Shown: positions 1-7,494 of the stretch, one piece after another
Numbering within the stretch: position 1 is the stretch's first letter
Layout: each line of letters begins with the position of its first letter
From: Nitrobacter winogradskyi Nb-255
Lineage (GTDB): Bacteria > Pseudomonadota > Alphaproteobacteria > Rhizobiales > Xanthobacteraceae
Assembly: GCF_000012725.1 (NCBI RefSeq)
Contig: NC_007406.1
Coordinates: 1,268,001 to 1,332,000 of the forward strand
Direction of reading: 5' to 3'
Length of the DNA stretch: 64,000 bases
Notes under the pieces: generated by a model
What the model saw: only the letters and a program-made list of their open reading frames with translations
Databases searched by the model: none
Told to the model about the DNA's origin: nothing
Made by a program: the position numbers and the translations under genes

Positions 1-178
1 AGTAATACAAGCCGGGACGATGGGATTTCTTCTGTCCTTCGATCTTGGCGAGCTTGTCTTGATCGGAGTTGCCGCAATGAGGGCAGATAGCGCCATCGGG
101 CCAGCGCACCGCCTCAAGGGCTTCGCGGGCCTTGTCCTCGTCGTGAAACATAGGGTTCTGAAAAACGGCTTTGGTCAT
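1..178 (-). CDS. IS1595-family transposase, N-terminal part (cut by window edge)
   Basis: Reading leftward from the ATG at 176-178 gives an open frame of 59 codons that runs off the window start. It begins MTKAVFQNPMFHDEDKAR and contains a zinc-ribbon half-site (CPHCG, about residues 36-40) followed by a Lys-rich stretch. This N-terminal zinc ribbon is typical of IS1595/ISXO2-type DDE transposases, which move DNA by cut-and-paste. The catalytic part lies outside the window. A plausible sigma-70 promoter sits 21 nt upstream of the start. The opposite-strand frame over the same bases has no recognisable features. The family call rests on the zinc ribbon and overall look, so it is likely but not certain. 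Confidence 0.75.
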   Translation of the reverse strand, partial: MTKAVFQNPMFHDEDKAREALEAVRWPDGAICPHCGNSDQDKLAKIEGQKKSHRPGLYY

Positions 179-198
179 CGGCTTGCTCCAATGACCCC

Positions 199-227
199 GT
201 TTTATGGAACCCCGTTACTTTTGTCAA
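199..227 (-). promoter_or_regulatory. putative sigma-70 promoter of the IS1595-type transposase gene
   Basis: On the minus strand a perfect TTGACA (-35, plus positions 222-227) is followed after exactly 17 nt by TAAAAC (-10, 199-204), about 20 nt upstream of the transposase ATG. It stands out because the surrounding 40 bp are AT-rich in a GC-rich region. The activity is inferred. Confidence 0.5.
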
Positions 228-450
228 GTATATAAGTAGGAAAATATACCTTGACAGCGTGACGCTCCCGGAGTAGGTTTACGCCATGCTCCACAGTTGC
301 GCCGGAACATCACCGCAGATGTTTCCGGGCTGCCCTGATCATTCCGCTGCTACGCGAGGCTGATGATTAAAGCCATTCGCCGCGCATCATTTTTGCACGG
401 AACCTGATGATGGGGTCAGACGTTGCCCTCATTAAATGTGAGTGTGTTCT

Positions 451-553
451 ATAGCGTTTTCGAGCGAAGTGGGTGGGTATCGGTTCGCGTGAAGAAAACG
501 GGTCAGAACAATAATCGAGAGCTTCGCTTCTGATCCAATCAGAAGCGATAAGT
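451..553 (+). repeat. dispersed composite palindromic repeat, copy 1
   Basis: First of about ten copies in the window. The left half pairs GCGTTTTC with GAAAACGC around an inner stem (GCGAA/TTCGC); the right half is a second hairpin, CTTCGCTTCTGAT / ATCAGAAGCGA. It occupies much of the 179-700 interval, which otherwise holds only short hairpins (for example GTTCT-TATC-AGAAC near 618) and no supportable gene. Confidence 0.8.
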
Positions 554-700
554 CTTGAAAGAAGTGTATCCCCGGCTTGATCCGGGAATGAACACCGGCC
601 GCGAGAGGGACGCGCGTTCTTATCAGAACATGGAGTTCGCGGTTTCAGGTTCGACGTAGCGCAAAAGCTCCGGGCGCGCGGATCGCAGAGGAGAACCGGC

Positions 701-850
701 ATGATGACGGAAAAACGCCGTCAAACTGCGAAGACATCCATGGAGATACGACTGGCAGAAATTGAGCCTTCCGCTCTTATGCTGTTGACCATCAGCACCG
801 GCCTAGCGTCGCTGATCATTTGCGTGGTTTGGCTCGTATTCGTCCACTAG
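701..850 (+). CDS. small putative membrane protein (49 aa)
   Basis: An ATG at 701 is preceded by a good ribosome binding site (GAGGAGA, about 6 nt away). It opens a 49-codon frame starting MMTEKRRQTAKTSMEIRL and ending in a single hydrophobic segment of roughly 20 residues (about 27-47). The composition, a charged N-terminus followed by one membrane segment, fits a small inner-membrane protein of unknown function. The stop TAG at 848-850 uses the TA target duplication plus the first base of the neighbouring IS630 element. Because the other flank also reads TAG, the stop would be the same without the insertion, so the gene is not truncated. No family is recognised. Coding status is supported only by the RBS and hydrophobicity pattern. 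Confidence 0.45.
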   Translation: MMTEKRRQTAKTSMEIRLAEIEPSALMLLTISTGLASLIICVVWLVFVH

Positions 851-862
851 AGCATGATGAGT

Positions 863-1806
863 TTAGATTTGGTTGTATCCTGCATTGACGAAGTAGTTGG
901 CGCATTCAGCCGGTGCAACGGTTTCGAGGATCGGAGCGATAGCATTGTAGACGGCCTCGGTGGTCCGCTGCGCGGCTTTGCGTAGCCAGTGTTTGAACTT
1001 GGCAAAGAACTGCTCGATCGGGTTCAGATCAGGCGAGTATTTCGGCAGGTAGAAGAGCCGGGCACCGGCGGCACGGATGACGCGACGCACGGCGCTGGCC
1101 TTGTGCGAGCCGAGGTTGTCCATAATGACGATGTCGCCGTGCCGCAGGGTCGGGACCAGAACCTTCTCGATGTAGAGAAGGAAGGCTTCGCCGTTGATCG
1201 GCCCCTCGATGAACCACGGCGCGGTGATGCGATCGTGGCGCAGAGCGGCCATAAAGGTCATGGTCTGCCAGCGGCCATGCGGCACCTTGGCTCTGATGCG
1301 TTGACCGCGCGGCGCCCAGCCCCGCAGCGGCGCCATATTGGTTTTGGTCCAGGTCTCATCGATGAACACCAGCCGAGTGGGATCAATCCGATCTCGATAC
1401 TTGGTCCATTGCGCTCGCCGACGGGCGACATCGGGACGATCCTGCTCTGCAGCAATCAGCGTCTTTTTTTGTAACTGAGCTTCACAGCGTGAACGAACTC
1501 CCACATCGTGCGGTAATCGACCTTAAGGCCACGCTCGGCAAGTTCGGCCACCAGCCCGCGCACGGTAAAGTCCTTTCGGCACCGTTGCAGCAGCCATTCG
1601 CGGTGCGGCCCCGCAATCTTCTTTGGCCTATAGCCGCCGATCTGGCTTGGCGCGACGCTGCCGGTCTCGTGGAAGCGTTGTACCCAGTTGATCGCCGTGC
1701 TGATGCCCACCCCAAACTGGGCCGCAGCCTGATGCCGCGACAGGCCGCCTTTAACGACAGCACGCACTACCCGCTCACGAAGGTCGTTCGAATAGGCTCG
1801 TCCCAT
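863..1806 (-). CDS. IS630-family transposase, made from two frames by -1 frameshifting
   Basis: The upstream frame (1806 to 1456, 116 aa) has a helix-turn-helix region (SRHQAAAQFGVGISTAINW). The downstream frame (1504 to 863) has the DDE catalytic core: first Asp in LVFIDETW, second in IVIMDNLGSHK, Glu in NPIEQFFAKFKHW. The frames meet at seven A residues (plus strand 1464-1470), and a -1 slip there would give one protein of about 314 aa. Split-frame transposases with a poly-A slippery site are common in this family. Both halves look intact, so the element may be active. It transposes by cut-and-paste into TA. Confidence 0.85.
1464..1470 (-). other. poly-A slippery site for -1 programmed frameshifting
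   Basis: Seven consecutive A on the coding (minus) strand, within C-AAAAAAA-G, lie in the overlap of the two transposase frames. A -1 slip joins them exactly in the register needed. This is a standard A-AAA-AAA heptamer; use of the site is inferred. Confidence 0.6.
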
Positions 1807-1896
1807 CCATGCTGGCCTCCTTCCCAGTCAGCATGTTGAATCAGATGAATTCTGATTTGGGAATCTCAATCGATTCAAAATAAACCCATCCCGCTC

Positions 1897-1950
1897 TAGA
1901 GCATTTTCCGGCGAAGTGGATACCGGTTCGCCGCAAGAAAATGCGACCAG
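1897..1950 (+). repeat. dispersed palindromic repeat, copy 2 (left half only)
   Basis: TAGAGCATTTTCCGGCGAAG followed by GGATACCGGTTCGCC and GAAAATGC matches the left hairpin of the family, with compensatory changes in the outer stem (GCATTTTC/GAAAATGC). The right half is replaced by a different palindrome starting at 1961. Confidence 0.75.
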
Positions 1951-1960
1951 ACAACCATTT

Positions 1961-2002
1961 CTAGAGCATGGTCCGATTCAACTTGATCGGATCATGCTCT
2001 AG
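1961..2002. repeat. long near-perfect palindrome with CTAGAGCATG arms
   Basis: Arms of 17 nt (CTAGAGCATGGTCCGAT and ATCGGATCATGCTCTAG) pair at 16 of 17 positions around an 8-nt loop. It abuts repeat copy 2. Between here and the first phage gene at 2401 there is no supportable gene; 2003-2230 shows only short low-complexity inverted repeats. Confidence 0.7.
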
Positions 2003-2231
2003 ATCACGATGGTTTGGGATCGAATCGATCCACAACCATGAATGTGGTCGATCCCAATATTCTGAGACGCGGGATGCGGGTGGAAAGCCGCACCTCACTT
2101 CTCCTTGCCCCGCTCCAGCGAGTTCGACGCAAGGACCGGGACGAAAGAACCGGGAAGTAAGAACTGTCTGACATAAGAACTATCGTTCGAGAGTCTCCGC
2201 TCGGGGACGAAGCCCGCGACGGTAGGAAAAC

Positions 2232-2363
2232 TCTGGAGCCTTCCGCGTCTGACGAAATCAGAAGGCGAGGCCATCGGATCTTGATTTAACACGTTTTCTT
2301 CAGGTGAGCGGGTATCCGTCCTCCGGTCAAGCCCCGAGGACAGGCTTCGCTTGAAAACGCAGG
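2232..2363 (-). repeat. dispersed palindromic repeat, copy 3 (inverted, diverged)
   Basis: Read on the minus strand it has GCGTTTTCAAGCGAAG, then an insertion carrying CTCGGGGCTTGACCGGAG, then GGATACCCGC, GAAGAAAACGTG and a right half with TCTGATTTCGTCAGA. It is the same family in inverse orientation with an expanded inner loop. Confidence 0.6.
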
Positions 2364-2400
2364 GCGGCATCGATTCCGCTTGAGGGGGTTCTGGATATTC

Positions 2401-3156
2401 ATGTGTGCGACGCGAACCGGCAAACCGGCACGCAAGCCGGCGGCGGGGCGCGCCGCCTCGCGCGCAAAGCTGATGCCATCAAGAACCAAGGCGTCGGTGG
2501 CATCGACGAAAGCGGCGGCGCTTTCGGCTCCCGACAAGCCGCTCGAGACTGTATCGCAATCGAGAGCGAAAAAAACCAAAGCCGAAGCAGCGACAAAGCG
2601 GAGCGCGGCCGGCACATCGCCAGCCGGCAAGACACGCGCCGCCGTTGCCGCGCGCAAGGCGACGATCGCCGCCACCACGCGCTACGTGGATGACGCACCC
2701 GTCATTCTTGATGAAAACGACGATGCGGCGAAGGCTGGATTGAGCCGGCAGCGCACGCGGCGGACGACCGTTCGGCGCAAGGATCAGCCGAGCCCGCGCA
2801 TCAAGCGCACCGCGGTGGAGCGCCTCGACGATCCGCCGCCGGCGAGCGGCGCGGTGTTGATCGAACGGGTAACGCGCGCGATCGAACGCGAGTTGTCCCT
2901 GATCGAGGTGATCGTCGGCGGCAGTCATTTGAAACCGCAGCAGCGCACCGAGGCCGAGCGCCGCGCCCGCACGCTGGCCAGCCTCGCGCGCACGCTTGGC
3001 GAAGTGACGCGGCTGCGCGCCGGTCAGGAGAAGGTGAAGCCCGCCGATGACGACGCCGTGCCCCGCGACCTTGACGAGTTCCGGCGCGCGCTTTCGCGCC
3101 GACTGGAGCAAATGGTCGCCCCGCCAGCGACGCCTCCTGCTGGAGAGCATGAGTGA
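2401..3156 (+). CDS. candidate small terminase subunit (GTA g1 position)
   Basis: The 251-residue protein opens the structural cluster, directly before the large terminase, where GTA g1/small terminase genes lie. The first 90 or so residues are Ala/Lys/Arg/Ser-rich low complexity (AARKATIAATTRYVDD marks the end), resembling a histone-like basic tail. The C-terminal part (about 150-230) is predicted helical: VLIERVTRAIERELSLIEVI and AERRARTLASLARTLGEVTR. Such proteins would bind DNA and present it to the large subunit. ATG 2401 is chosen over TTG 2380 as the normal initiator; both give the same body. Its 3' end overlaps the large terminase start. The role is inferred mainly from position. Confidence 0.55.
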   Translation: MCATRTGKPARKPAAGRAASRAKLMPSRTKASVASTKAAALSAPDKPLETVSQSRAKKTKAEAATKRSAAGTSPAGKTRAAVAARKATIAATTRYVDDAPVILDENDDAAKAGLSRQRTRRTTVRRKDQPSPRIKRTAVERLDDPPPASGAVLIERVTRAIERELSLIEVIVGGSHLKPQQRTEAERRARTLASLARTLGEVTRLRAGQEKVKPADDDAVPRDLDEFRRALSRRLEQMVAPPATPPAGEHE

Positions 3157-4417
3157 GGCGGAGCTCGGATATCTTGCGCGGCAGTGGGATGTTTTCGCGC
3201 ATCCGCATCAACGGCCGCCCGAACTCGCGCCGAACGGCGCGCCGTGGCTGATCTGGCTGATGATCGGTGGTCGCGGCGCTGGAAAGACCCGCGCGGGAGC
3301 CGAGTGGGTTCGCGCGCAGGCATTGGGCCTGCCGCCGTTCGCCGGCGAAGCGGTGTCGCGCATCGCGCTGGTCGGCGAAACCGAACACGATGCGCGCGAG
3401 GTGATGATCGAAGGCGTTTCCGGGCTGCTCGCGGTTCACGCCGCTCACGAGCGGCCGTCATGGTCGCCGTCGCGCAAACGGCTGGAGTGGAGCAACGGCG
3501 CGGTGGCGCAGGCGTTTTCCGCCGACGACCCTGAAAGCCTGCGCGGGCCGCAATTCGGCTGCGCCTGGTCCGACGAGATGGCGAAGTGGCGCTACGCGGA
3601 GGCTGCGTTCGACATGCTGCAATTCGGCTTGCGGCTGGGATCGCAGCCGCGCCAGCTCATCACCACGACGCCGCGGCCGACCGCGCTTTTGAAACGGCTG
3701 ATGAACGACCCCGCGAGCGTGGTGACGCGCGCGCCGACGCAGGCCAACGCCTTCAATCTGGCGCCGACCTTCCTGCAAGGCGTGATGGCGCGCTACGCCG
3801 GAACGCGGCTCGGACGTCAGGAGCTTGACGGCGAGATCATCGAGGACCGGCCCGATGCGCTGTGGTCGCGTGCGCTGCTTGAGCGATGTCGCGTGAGCGA
3901 GGCGCCGCCGCTGCAACGCATCGTGGTCGCGGTCGATCCGCCGGCGAGCGTAACCAGGCGCGCGGACGCCTGCGGCATTGTCGCGGCGGGGCAGGCCGCC
4001 GACGGGACTGTCTACGTGATCGCCGACGAGACCGTGGCGGGCGTGACGCCGGCGCAGTGGGCGGCGAAGGCGATCGCGCTGTGGCGGCGATGGGAGGCCG
4101 ATGCGCTGGTGGCGGAAGTCAACCAGGGCGGCGACATGGTGAAGGCCGTGATCGCGGAGGTCGACGCTTCGGTGCCGGTGATCGCGGTGCGCGCCACCCG
4201 TGGCAAATGGCTGCGCGCCGAGCCGGTGGCGACGCTCTACGAGCAGGGGCGCGTCAGGCACGCCGGCAGCTTCGCCGCGCTTGAAGACGAGATGTGCGAC
4301 TTCGCCCTCACGGGCCTGTCGTCTGGCCGTTCGCCGGACCGGCTCGACGCCCTGGTGTGGGCGGTGACATCGCTGGCGCTGGTATCGCGCGCTCAGCCGC
4401 GGGTGAGGGGATTGTGA
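3149..4417 (+). CDS. phage/GTA terminase large subunit
   Basis: This is the ATP-driven packaging motor and nuclease. From the ATG at 3149 it has 422 residues: Walker A GGRGAGKT at about 40-47, an acidic Walker B-type region in GCAWSDEMAKW with Asp-Glu at about 142-143, a C-motif-like ITTTPRP at about 171-177, and the RNase H-like nuclease beginning at VVAVDPPAS (Asp about 263). This matches GTA gp2-type terminases. The frame is open upstream to an ATG at 3047, which would overlap the previous gene by 110 nt; the 3149 start gives an 8-nt ATGAGTGA overlap and is preferred. The segment before 3149 also looks compatible with an N-terminus, so the start is uncertain; the gene is not. Confidence 0.9.
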   Translation: MSEAELGYLARQWDVFAHPHQRPPELAPNGAPWLIWLMIGGRGAGKTRAGAEWVRAQALGLPPFAGEAVSRIALVGETEHDAREVMIEGVSGLLAVHAAHERPSWSPSRKRLEWSNGAVAQAFSADDPESLRGPQFGCAWSDEMAKWRYAEAAFDMLQFGLRLGSQPRQLITTTPRPTALLKRLMNDPASVVTRAPTQANAFNLAPTFLQGVMARYAGTRLGRQELDGEIIEDRPDALWSRALLERCRVSEAPPLQRIVVAVDPPASVTRRADACGIVAAGQAADGTVYVIADETVAGVTPAQWAAKAIALWRRWEADALVAEVNQGGDMVKAVIAEVDASVPVIAVRATRGKWLRAEPVATLYEQGRVRHAGSFAALEDEMCDFALTGLSSGRSPDRLDALVWAVTSLALVSRAQPRVRGL

Positions 4418-4466
4418 ACGCTGCTCCTCTCTTCGGGTGCGGGGAGAGACAAATAAAGGATCGCCA

Positions 4467-5642
4467 ATGCGCTTGCGCTTCAAAAACATGTTTGCTCCGC
4501 CCGAGACAAAAGCCAGTCGCACGGCCAGGCTGCTCGCCTTCGAGAGCGGCGGCCGCGCGCGCTGGACGCCACGCGACTACGCGGCGCTGGCCCGCGAAGG
4601 CTATCTGGCCAATCCCGTCGTACATCGCGCGGTGCGGCTGATCGCGGAGAATGTGGCGTCTTGCAGCTACCTCGTGTTCGAGGGCGCGCAGGAACGCGAG
4701 GCGCATCCGCTATCGTTGCTGCTCACGCGTCCGAATACGCGGCAGGACGGCGGCGCGTTTCTCGAAACGCTGGTGTCGCATCTGTTGCTGGCGGGGAACG
4801 CCTATGTCGAAACAGTCGCGCTCGACGGGGCGGTTCGCGAACTTCACGCGCTGCGTCCCGATCGCATGAAGGTGGTGCCGGGTCCCGAGGGTTGGGCGGA
4901 AGCGTATGAGTACAGCGTCGGCGGGCGCAGCGTGCGCTTTGATCAGGCCTCATCCGTCGTGCCACCGATCCTGCACCTGACGTTCTTTCATCCGCTCGAC
5001 GATCACTACGGTCTTGCGCCGATCGAATCCGCCGCCGTCGCCATCGACACCCATAACGCCGGATCGAAATGGAATAAGGCGCTGCTCGACAACGCCGCGC
5101 GGCCGTCCGGCGCGCTGGTCTATGCCGGGCCGGAGGGCGCGGTGCTCTCGGATTCACAGTTCGACCGGCTCAAGCGCGAGTTGACCGATACCTATCAGGG
5201 CGCGGTGAACGCGGGCCGGCCGCTGCTGCTCGAAGGCGGACTCGATTGGAAAGCGATGTCGCTGACGCCGAAGGACATGGATTTCCTGGAGGCCAAGCAC
5301 ACGGCCGCGCGCGAGATCGCGCTCGCTTTCGGCGTGCCGCCGATGATGCTCGGTATTCCCGGCGACAACACCTACGCCAATTTCCTGGAAGCCAATCGCT
5401 GCTTCTTTCGCCAGACCGTGTTGCCGCTGGCGTCGCGTATCGGCAATTCGTTCGCGCAGTGGCTGTCGCCGCAGTTCGGCGAAAGCATCCGCGTCGTCGT
5501 CGACACCGACAAAATGGACGCGCTCGCCGCCGATCGTACGGCGTTGTGGGAACGGGTCAGCGATGCGGCCTTTCTCACGCTCAACGAAAAGCGCGAGGCG
5601 GTCGGCTATGCGCCGATCGAGGGCGGCGACCGCTTGGAGTGA
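4467..5642 (+). CDS. HK97-family portal protein
   Basis: The protein forms the dodecameric ring at the capsid vertex through which DNA is packaged. It has 391 residues from the ATG at 4467 (RBS AAAGGA about 6 nt upstream). Recognisable portal signatures are NPVVHRAVRLIAENVAS, LLLAGNAYVE, a FFHPLDDHYGLAPIESAA segment, and the GVPPMMLGIPGDNTYANFLEA block near residue 300. An in-frame ATG at 4437 would add ten residues but lacks a ribosome binding site. It lies 49 bp after the terminase and before two small genes, as in GTA clusters (gp3). Confidence 0.92.
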   Translation: MRLRFKNMFAPPETKASRTARLLAFESGGRARWTPRDYAALAREGYLANPVVHRAVRLIAENVASCSYLVFEGAQEREAHPLSLLLTRPNTRQDGGAFLETLVSHLLLAGNAYVETVALDGAVRELHALRPDRMKVVPGPEGWAEAYEYSVGGRSVRFDQASSVVPPILHLTFFHPLDDHYGLAPIESAAVAIDTHNAGSKWNKALLDNAARPSGALVYAGPEGAVLSDSQFDRLKRELTDTYQGAVNAGRPLLLEGGLDWKAMSLTPKDMDFLEAKHTAAREIALAFGVPPMMLGIPGDNTYANFLEANRCFFRQTVLPLASRIGNSFAQWLSPQFGESIRVVVDTDKMDALAADRTALWERVSDAAFLTLNEKREAVGYAPIEGGDRLE

Positions 5643-5685
5643 ACCGTCACTCACCCGCAAGGGGAGAAAAGGCAGAAAGACCGCC

Positions 5686-5898
5686 ATGTCTGATCTTATC
5701 CGCATCTTCAGCGATCGCGGCGATCTCGCTCATCTCGCGCTGTTTCTCTGGGCCAGCGCCGCGAGCGCCGGTCTGCTGTTCGCGCTTCGCGAACTGTCGG
5801 CGGCCTCGCGCCGCTTTGACGATTTCGTTCGCGAGTTGCAGCGATTCAACCGCACGGCGCATCGCCGCGCCGAAAACATCAAGGAGGATCTCGACTGA
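5686..5898 (+). CDS. small membrane protein in head cluster (GTA g3.5-like position)
   Basis: A 70-residue protein beginning MSDLIRIFSDRGDLAHLALF has one hydrophobic segment (about 17-37, ALFLWASAASAGLLFAL) and a helical, charged C-terminus rich in Arg (RRFDDFVRELQRFNRTAHRR). ATG 5686 fits an initiator; the frame extends upstream but that part is Arg-rich shadow of the portal end. Small single-pass proteins between portal and prohead protease are usual in GTA-like clusters; no function is known to me. Its stop TGA overlaps the next ATG by one base (TGATG), so the two are translationally coupled. Confidence 0.65.
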   Translation: MSDLIRIFSDRGDLAHLALFLWASAASAGLLFALRELSAASRRFDDFVRELQRFNRTAHRRAENIKEDLD

Positions 5899-6086
5899 TG
5901 GATACCCTTCACCGCGTTCTACGCTCGTTCGGTACTGAGACGAAATCTTCGCGCGATCATCTCACCGTGTTTCGCGAATTTCTCGCGCATCTCGATCGCG
6001 CGCAGCGCAATCCCCCCGCGGCCCGCGCGCCTCGCGCGAAATCTCAAACGCGACGCAAGCCGGTGAAGCGCGGCCGCAAGGGATGA
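5898..6086 (+). CDS. small basic protein of head cluster
   Basis: A 62-residue protein coupled to the preceding gene through TGATG. The N-terminal half is amphipathic (MDTLHRVLRSFGTETKSSRD), and the last 25 residues are strongly basic with Pro/Ala (PPAARAPRAKSQTRRKPVKR). The tail suggests nucleic-acid or capsid-interior contact, but this is inference. I do not recognise a family. It sits immediately before the prohead protease, separated by about 80 bp. Confidence 0.55.
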   Translation: MDTLHRVLRSFGTETKSSRDHLTVFREFLAHLDRAQRNPPAARAPRAKSQTRRKPVKRGRKG

Positions 6087-6168
6087 CGTTCATCCGGTAA
6101 CGTCCGGCGCGCCACGCGCCGTCTTCAAATTCAAGAATTCCACTCCCTTGCCCGCTGCGAGGCCGATC

Positions 6169-6816
6169 ATGCACGCTCCGTTGTCATCCGTGTCCCGCCT
6201 GTCGTTCTTCAGCGATGGCATGGTCGAAGGTTATGCCAGCCTGTTCGGCGAGATCGATCAGGCGCGCGACATGATGATGCCCGGTGCGTTCACGCAGACG
6301 CTGAAAACGCGGGGGCTGCGCAGGATCCCGATGCTGTTCCAGCATGATCCCGCGGAGCCGGTCGGCGTCTGGCTCGAACTGCACGAGGATTTTCGCGGCC
6401 TCTGGGCGCGGGGAAAGCTGATCCCCGACGTGACGCGCGCGCGCGAGTTGCTTTCTTTAGTCGAGGCCGGCGCGGTGGATGGACTGTCGATCGGCTATCG
6501 CACCGTGCGCGGCCGGATCGAGCCGCGCACGCGCGTGCGTCATCTCCATCAGGTCGATCTGTGGGAGATTTCGATCGTCACCTTCCCGCTGCTGGCGGGA
6601 GCGCGTGTCCGCGCCGTGAAGCAGGCGACGCCCCCGTCGCCGCGCTCGCGTGCGCGGACACAGGCCGAGCGCGAATGGCGGAGCATGAGGCAGGCCGCGG
6701 ATGAACCGGCGCCGTCGCTCCGCCCGCGCCCGGTGGTGACGTCGCTGCGTGGCAGGGAAGGACGACGCGTGGCGCTGTGCGGCGCGATGCGCGCGCCGCT
6801 GGCGGGAGCACGCTGA
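6169..6816 (+). CDS. HK97-family prohead protease
   Basis: A serine protease that trims the capsid protein scaffold domain during head maturation. It has 215 residues from ATG 6169 (GAGG 7 nt upstream); a TTG at 6148 is an alternative. Family signatures are GMVEGYASLFGEIDQARD near the start, PMLFQHDPAEPVGVW with His about 59, and GAVDGLSIGYR with Ser about 107. The core ends near residue 155 and is followed by a 60-residue Arg/Pro-rich tail. The stop TGA (6814-6816) overlaps the ATG of the broken toxin gene, so protease and toxin would have been translationally coupled. Confidence 0.9.
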   Translation: MHAPLSSVSRLSFFSDGMVEGYASLFGEIDQARDMMMPGAFTQTLKTRGLRRIPMLFQHDPAEPVGVWLELHEDFRGLWARGKLIPDVTRARELLSLVEAGAVDGLSIGYRTVRGRIEPRTRVRHLHQVDLWEISIVTFPLLAGARVRAVKQATPPSPRSRARTQAEREWRSMRQAADEPAPSLRPRPVVTSLRGREGRRVALCGAMRAPLAGAR

Positions 6817-7491
6817 TGACAAGTCATGAAAGTGCATTCGAAGCGGCTCAGCGCGCGTGTTGGATGCGGCCTGACGCCTACAGATGGATCCGGCCGGACG
6901 CCGTGCGCTTTCTCGCTCCCGGCACCGATCCTCGCGAGGTCTATCCGGCGCTTCAACGCAAGTTCAATCCGGACCAGCCGCGTGTCCCCGCCGGCAATCC
7001 GGACGCGGGCGGTGGACGGATGGCGGCGGTGGCCGTCTCGAGCAGATTCAATATCGGCCGAGCAAGCGACCCACTGACCTGCTGGAAGAGCGCAGCCTGG
7101 GTGGCCACGCCATCGAAAGGCATGTCGGCCTGAGCAACGCTTCTCTTTTGAAAGCGGTTAACGATGCGGCCAGTTACGCTCGCCGGAACGGCTCGGCGTC
7201 CGGTTTGAGGGAAGGTTCCTTTCCCTCGCTGGAGGCGGCGAACAAGCTGGTCAATTCGACGATTGTGCGAAATCCGGACAAGGTTGATAAAGTCGTCAGC
7301 GGGCTTTCAGGGAAGGAGAACCTTGACGCCATATTCGGTTCGCCGACCGGGAGCGAGGCCTATGCGGCGACCGAGCACTCGCAGCCTTATATCAGGGAAA
7401 CTTACGGTGTCCGGGTCGTGATCGTGCGTGATCGCAGGAGTAAAAAAGGTACAGGGTTGAGACCGCGTTTCCGCAGAATTTGGAACGTTAG
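6816..7491 (+). pseudogene. RNase A-like polymorphic toxin with RPDA N-terminal domain, frameshifted twice
   Basis: Frame 1 gives the same N-terminal domain as the toxin at 9736: WMRPDAYRWIRPDAVRF, then RKFNPDQPRVPAGNPD. Near 7008 the frame is lost (GACGCGGGCGG, apparently missing one G), and GRWTDGGGG continues in another frame. The C-terminal domain reads LEERSLGGHAIERHVGLSN, later GVRVVIVRDRRSKK. A second one-base loss in an A run near 7442-7447 shifts the end into RYRVETAFPQNLER and a stop at 7489-7491. The GGHxxERHVG start and VETAFP end resemble the bacterial RNase A-like CdiA-CT domain. The domain assignment is from memory of the family pattern, not a search. As written the gene cannot make a full toxin without frameshifting. 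Confidence 0.7.
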
Positions 7492-7494
7492 CCT

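Larger units (their letters stand above)
850..1896 (-). mobile_element. IS630-family insertion sequence, complete (about 1047 bp)
   Basis: The element is flanked on both sides by TA (848-849 and 1897-1898) inside CTAG, the classical IS630 target. Its ends are imperfect inverted repeats: GAGCATGATGAGTTTA on the left, and on the right the reverse complement reads GAGCGGGATGGGTTTA. It carries one transposase gene in two overlapping frames. The right flank continues directly into a copy of the dispersed palindromic repeat, so the element inserted at the repeat edge. Confidence 0.85.

Noticed and set aside
367-702. 111-codon minus-strand frame between the IS1595-type gene and the small membrane ORF
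   Set aside because: It runs through repeat copy 1, has no RBS and a biased Arg/Ser composition typical of a non-coding frame.
989-1474. 161-codon plus-strand frame inside the IS630 element
   Set aside because: Antisense shadow of the transposase catalytic domain, which has clear DDE motifs on the other strand.
2095-2370. 91-codon minus-strand frame before the phage cluster
   Set aside because: Covers inverted repeat copy 3 and has no recognisable features or start signals.
6777-7133. Frame 6777-7133 as an intact 118-residue gene
   Set aside because: Only the part up to about residue 77 matches the RPDA domain; after that it is out of register with the toxin domain, so it is better treated as the start of a frameshifted gene.
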